A stretch of 10,872 bases of DNA from NCBI GenBank assembly GCA_964606055.1, contig CAZSFA010000099.1, positions 1 to 10,872 of the forward strand, in the 5' to 3' direction. Each line of letters opens with the position of its first letter. Position 1 is the first letter of the stretch. Below, one piece after another: positions 7,907 to 10,872 of this stretch. The position numbers and the translations under genes were made by a program. The notes below the pieces were generated by a model, which saw nothing but the letters and a program-made list of their open reading frames with translations, was not told the DNA's origin and made no database searches. Source of the stretch: Roseitalea sp964606055 (lineage in GTDB: Bacteria; Pseudomonadota; Alphaproteobacteria; Rhizobiales; Rhizobiaceae).

Positions 7907-10489
7907 GTGGAAAATGGGACGAGACCGACCGCAAAGGCCAGGCGGGTCCAACGCCGCCTGAAACCGCATGTCAGACCGGCCAACGGGCCTTCCACAACTG
8001 TCCGATTGACCATTGCCGGCGCGATCGCGCTTGGCGTGGCGGCATTCGTCTTCATCTTCCGCGACGGCATCAACGAGGGCTTCCTGCTCGCGCTCTTGGG
8101 CATCCTTGCGATGGTCGGGGTGTTCTACCTGTTTGCGTCGCTGATCGGGCTGGTGGAGTTCTTCGGCGAGGCGCGCGACGCCGAGGTGGTCAACGCGTTT
8201 GCCGAAAGCCTGGGCGAGGGCGTGTGCATCACCGATGACAGCGATGCGGTCGTCTACACCAACAGTGCCTATCGGGCGCTGATCGGCACCGGCGGCGATG
8301 TCGCCGCGCAAACGCCGGAACTGGTCCTGTCGCGCCATGACGATGCGGCCAACGCGCTCTACCGGCTGGCCAACAGCGCGGCGCGCGGCGCCGATGCCGA
8401 GGAGGAGTTTCGGCTGTTGCGCGGCCTTGGCGAGGCGGCTGGCGAACCGCGCTGGTACCGTGCCAGCGTTCATCCGGTGCCGACCCGTGTCGCTCCGCAT
8501 CCGCTCAAGGCCTGGCGCATCGCCGATATCACCAGCGAGCGCGAGGCGCAGGAGGCCTATTTCCTCGAACTGCAAAAGGCGATCGATCATCTCGATCGTG
8601 CGCCGGTCGGCTTCTACTCGGCCGATGCGAGCGGCCAGGTCCAGTACATCAACGCGACGCTGGCAGAATGGCTCGGCATCGACCTGACAGGCTTCGTGCC
8701 GGGCGCGGTCAAGCTGGACGATCTGATCGTGGGCGAGGGCCTCACGCTGCTGTCTGGCGTCAAGGCCGAGCCGGGCAACGTGCGCAGCGCGATCGTCGAA
8801 GTGGACCTTGCCAAGTCCAATGGCGAGCGGCTGCCCGCGCAACTGGTGCATCGCGTTCAGACCGCGCGCGACGGCACGGCCGTTCCGTCGCGGACCATCG
8901 TCATCCATCGCGGCGAGGGCGAGGGCCGGGCGCAGGACCTGCGCAGCGCCGAAGTGCGTTTCACCCGCTTTTTCAACTCGACGCCCATGGCGATCGCCGC
9001 GCTCGACGCCGATGGCCGCATCCTGCGCACCAACGCTTCGTTCGCCGTGCTGTTTGCGCCGATGGCCGATCACGACGCGATCGCGCGCCAGGTCAAGTTC
9101 GAGGCGATCATTCACGAGCGCGACCGGGAACGTTTCGACAAGGCGTTCGCCGCCGCCCGGGCCAACAAGGCCAAGATCGAGCCGTTCGACACGGTCCTGC
9201 CCGGCGACGGCGAGGAACGCCATGTGCGCATCTTCGTCAACGCCGTCACCGGTCCGGTCGAGACCGCCGGCGGCGAGGAAGCCGCCATCGTGCACGCGAT
9301 GGACACGACCGAGCAGAGGGCACTCGAGGCGCAGATGGCGGAAAGCCAGAAGATGCAGGCCGTCGGCCAGCTTGCCGGCGGCATCGCGCACGATTTCAAC
9401 AACGTCCTGACCGCCATCATCATGGCGTCGGACCTGCTCCTGACCAACCACCGGCCGTCCGACCCTTCGTTCCCCGACATCATGAACATCAAGCAGAACG
9501 CCAACCGCGCCGCATCGCTGGTGCGGCAGCTGCTGGCGTTTTCGCGTCGCCAGACGCTGCGGCCCGAAGTGCTCTCGCTGACGGATGTTCTGGCTGATCT
9601 GCGCATGCTGCTCAGCCGGCTGATCGGCAACGAGATCAAGCTGACCATCGAGCACGGGCGCGATCTGTGGCCGGTCAAGGCGGATCTGGGCCAGTTCGAG
9701 CAGGTGATCGTCAACCTCGCGGTCAATGCGCGCGACGCGATGGAGGAGGGCGGCGAACTTGCGATCCGCACCCGCAACGTGGCGGCCGATGCGGTGCCCG
9801 ACGCGGGCAGCGAAGCGGTCGAGCCCGGTGATTACGTGGCGATTGATGTCGCCGACACCGGCACCGGCATTGCGCCCGACGTGCTCGAACAGATCTTCGA
9901 GCCGTTCTTCACCACCAAGGAGGTCGGGCGCGGCACCGGGCTGGGGCTGTCGATGGTCTACGGCATCGTCAAGCAGACCGGCGGGACGATCTTTGCGACC
10001 TCCGAAGTCGGCGAGGGGACGACGTTCACGATCCTCCTGCCGCGCCATGTCGCCGACGCCGCCGAAGTCGCGCCGCAGCGCAAGGAGGTGCCTGACGAGG
10101 CCAAGCGCGACCTGTCCGGCTCGGCGACGGTGCTGTTGGTCGAGGACGAGGACGCGGTGCGCATGGGCGGGGTGCGGGCGCTGACCTCACGCGGCTACAC
10201 CGTGCTGGAAGCCGCCGACGGCATGGAAGCGATGGAGGTGATGGAGGAGGCTGGCGACACGGTCGACATCGTCGTCTCCGACGTCGTGATGCCCGAAATG
10301 GACGGCCCGTCCTTGCTCCGTGAAGTGCGGGCGAGCCGGCCCGACATCAAGTTCATCTTCGTCTCCGGCTATGCCGAGGACGCGTTTGCCAAGAACCTGC
10401 CCGAAGGGGCGCAGTTCGCGTTCCTGCCCAAGCCGTTCTCGCTCAAGCAACTGGCCACCAAGGTCAAGGAGACGCTTGACGGGGAATGA
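7907..10489 (+). CDS. cckA: Cell-cycle hybrid sensor histidine kinase CckA
   Basis: This is an 860-residue hybrid kinase. Two membrane segments lie at about 33-51 and 58-82, joined by a very short loop. Three PAS-like regions follow at about 95-210, 219-336 and 348-470. The HisKA domain has GQLAGGIAHDFNN with phospho-acceptor His495. The ATPase domain has the N box (NLAVNARDAM, 603-612), G1 (DTGTGI, 650-655), F box (FEPFFTT) and G2 (GRGTGLGL, 674-681). The C-terminal receiver domain has acidic E746/D747, phospho-acceptor Asp792 (SDVVMPEMDG), Ser820 and Lys842 (PKPF). All catalytic residues are present. Known for CckA: it autophosphorylates, passes phosphate to its receiver, then through ChpT to CtrA and CpdR, and can act as a phosphatase. 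The H-box and receiver motifs and the paired membrane segments are typical of CckA. The GTG at 7907 is the first start codon after an in-frame stop at 7865-7867 and no later start suits better, though no strong Shine-Dalgarno is visible. Caulobacter CckA is shorter (about 690 residues). Confidence 0.95.
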   Translation: MENGTRPTAKARRVQRRLKPHVRPANGPSTTVRLTIAGAIALGVAAFVFIFRDGINEGFLLALLGILAMVGVFYLFASLIGLVEFFGEARDAEVVNAFAESLGEGVCITDDSDAVVYTNSAYRALIGTGGDVAAQTPELVLSRHDDAANALYRLANSAARGADAEEEFRLLRGLGEAAGEPRWYRASVHPVPTRVAPHPLKAWRIADITSEREAQEAYFLELQKAIDHLDRAPVGFYSADASGQVQYINATLAEWLGIDLTGFVPGAVKLDDLIVGEGLTLLSGVKAEPGNVRSAIVEVDLAKSNGERLPAQLVHRVQTARDGTAVPSRTIVIHRGEGEGRAQDLRSAEVRFTRFFNSTPMAIAALDADGRILRTNASFAVLFAPMADHDAIARQVKFEAIIHERDRERFDKAFAAARANKAKIEPFDTVLPGDGEERHVRIFVNAVTGPVETAGGEEAAIVHAMDTTEQRALEAQMAESQKMQAVGQLAGGIAHDFNNVLTAIIMASDLLLTNHRPSDPSFPDIMNIKQNANRAASLVRQLLAFSRRQTLRPEVLSLTDVLADLRMLLSRLIGNEIKLTIEHGRDLWPVKADLGQFEQVIVNLAVNARDAMEEGGELAIRTRNVAADAVPDAGSEAVEPGDYVAIDVADTGTGIAPDVLEQIFEPFFTTKEVGRGTGLGLSMVYGIVKQTGGTIFATSEVGEGTTFTILLPRHVADAAEVAPQRKEVPDEAKRDLSGSATVLLVEDEDAVRMGGVRALTSRGYTVLEAADGMEAMEVMEEAGDTVDIVVSDVVMPEMDGPSLLREVRASRPDIKFIFVSGYAEDAFAKNLPEGAQFAFLPKPFSLKQLATKVKETLDGE

Positions 10490-10494
10490 CCCGA

Positions 10495-10510
10495 GCCGCC
10501 TAGCGGCGGC
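10495..10510. terminator. Small GC hairpin in the 10-bp gap between convergent stop codons
   Basis: GCCGCC (10495-10500) and GGCGGC (10505-10510) can pair around a four-base loop that overlaps the TAG of the small minus-strand gene. It is the only hairpin at the junction, has no T-run and could be chance in such GC-rich sequence. Confidence 0.25.
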
Positions 10511-10685
10511 GTTGGCCGGCGCGCACGGGCACGAGTTCCCCGGCATTGTGGCCGAGCGTGTTGAGCGCGATGGCGCGCCGCGCAAGCTGGCGCGCCTCGA
10601 CCATCAGGCCGGCATTCTTGAGCAGCTTGGCCTGCTTGATCATCATCCGCGCCAGGTCGAGGACCGTGTCGGTTTTCGTGGTCAT
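10500..10685 (-). CDS. Small conserved-looking 61-residue helical protein, function unknown
   Basis: I do not recognise this as a named protein. A longer frame begins at 10787, but the start at 10685 is preferred because GGGAG lies seven bases upstream of its ATG, while the extra N-terminal residues look like non-coding translation. The protein is predicted to be two helices, about 5-23 (TDTVLDLARMMIKQAKLLKN) and 28-42 (MVEARQLARRAIALN), joined at A-G-L, with a basic tail (RAGQRRR). The pattern A-x2-L-x3-G-x3-E-A-x7-A resembles one tetratricopeptide (TPR) helical hairpin, so it may form a dimer or bind a partner. It converges on cckA with 10 bp between stop codons. It has no signal peptide or membrane segment. 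Confidence 0.7.
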   Translation of the reverse strand: MTTKTDTVLDLARMMIKQAKLLKNAGLMVEARQLARRAIALNTLGHNAGELVPVRAGQRRR

Positions 10686-10692
10686 GGCGTTT

Positions 10693-10697
10693 CTCCC
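10693..10697 (-). promoter_or_regulatory. Ribosome binding site of the 61-residue gene
   Basis: GGGAG on the minus strand is followed by seven bases (AAACGCC) and the ATG at 10685-10683. It decides the start in favour of the 61-residue form over a 95-residue one. Confidence 0.75.
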
Positions 10698-10716
10698 TGT
10701 TCGCCCGAGGACCGAT

Positions 10717-10738
10717 GCGGGCCCTGTGCCCGCGTTTT
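10717..10738 (+). terminator. Terminator-like hairpin on the plus strand, beyond the small gene
   Basis: GCGGGC (10717-10722), a five-base loop and GCCCGC (10728-10733) are followed by G and four T (10735-10738). This all-GC stem plus U-tract is the best intrinsic terminator candidate in the window for plus-strand transcription. It lies about 230 bp after the cckA stop codon, on the far side of the small minus-strand gene. Confidence 0.45.
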
Positions 10739-10872
10739 CATTGTGTGACGGGGGAGACGATCGCGCCAGTGGGGGCGCGGTGAACACTGCGTTACCCAGT
10801 CGTGAGCAGCGGGATCGGCGGACCGGTCCCGGATGTCTTCAAATGGCGCAAGGCCGCTCGGCTCTGTTCTGT

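Larger units (their letters stand above)
10686..10872. other. Non-coding region upstream of the 61-residue gene
   Basis: No supported gene. It contains the ribosome binding site of the small gene, a terminator-like hairpin on the plus strand (10717-10738), an inverted repeat CGCGCC/GGCGCG (10762-10767 and 10774-10779) and a perfect 10-bp palindrome GGACCGGTCC (10820-10829). It presumably holds the promoter for the small gene, but I cannot place its boxes. Confidence 0.5.

Noticed and set aside
7011..7961. Plus-strand frames of about 310 codons opposite the FliO-like gene
   Set aside because: Their composition is that of shadow frames (Arg/Gly or Ala/Ser runs), while the minus strand has a membrane segment, FliO motifs and a good ribosome binding site.
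7862..10048. A 728-codon open frame on the minus strand opposite cckA
   Set aside because: It mirrors the cckA coding frame in GC-rich DNA, is rich in Arg, Gly, His and Asp with no domain logic, and would cover the cckA promoter. Antisense frames of this kind are common opposite GC-rich kinase genes.
10500..10787. A 95-residue form of the small gene, starting at 10787
   Set aside because: The extra 34 N-terminal residues are Pro/Ser/Gly-rich without helical character, and the GGGAG site points to the start at 10685.
10820..10829. Perfect palindrome GGACCGGTCC as a regulator site
   Set aside because: It is isolated, with no second copy and no recognised consensus, so I list it only as content of the non-coding stretch.

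Overview
The window looks like chromosomal DNA from an alphaproteobacterium, most likely of the Rhizobiales (Hyphomicrobiales). It is GC-rich. It carries a cckA-type hybrid histidine kinase, and about 1.4 kb from one window edge to 4.2 kb it carries the C-terminal 1400 residues of a giant coiled-coil protein resembling the growth pole ring protein (GPR of Agrobacterium, RgsE of Sinorhizobium), a family I know only from Rhizobiales. No mobile element, tRNA, rRNA or CRISPR array is visible.

Layout: (1) 3-4205, plus strand, a 5'-truncated GPR/RgsE-like gene made of long helical repeats, a disordered linker and a small C-terminal domain. (2) 4206-4289, a short convergent gap with a strong hairpin. 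(3) 4290-5978, minus strand, an orphan asparagine-synthetase-like protein with a PP-loop but no N-terminal nucleophile Cys. (4) 5979-6233, non-coding. (5) 6234-7772, minus strand, a membrane-anchored FliO-domain protein with a very long Ala/Pro-rich tail. (6) 7773-7906, a divergent promoter region. (7) 7907-10489, plus strand, cckA. (8) 10500-10685, minus strand, a 61-residue helical protein with a good ribosome binding site, convergent with cckA and only 10 bp from it. (9) 10686-10872, non-coding, with a terminator-like hairpin facing cckA.

How the genes may work together: CckA starts the phosphorelay (CckA-ChpT-CtrA/CpdR) that controls the alphaproteobacterial cell cycle. GPR/RgsE-type proteins organise unipolar growth. 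Their proximity fits a region concerned with cell polarity and cell cycle. The FliO-like gene shares its upstream region with cckA but has no other flagellar gene beside it in the window. The asparagine-synthetase-like gene appears somewhat less GC-rich by eye and may be a later insertion. Nothing here is a clearly new defence or mobile system. The most unusual structure is the nested repeat architecture of the GPR-like gene: a 200-residue module duplicated at an exact 487-residue offset, separated by 12 indel-free 22-residue repeats.
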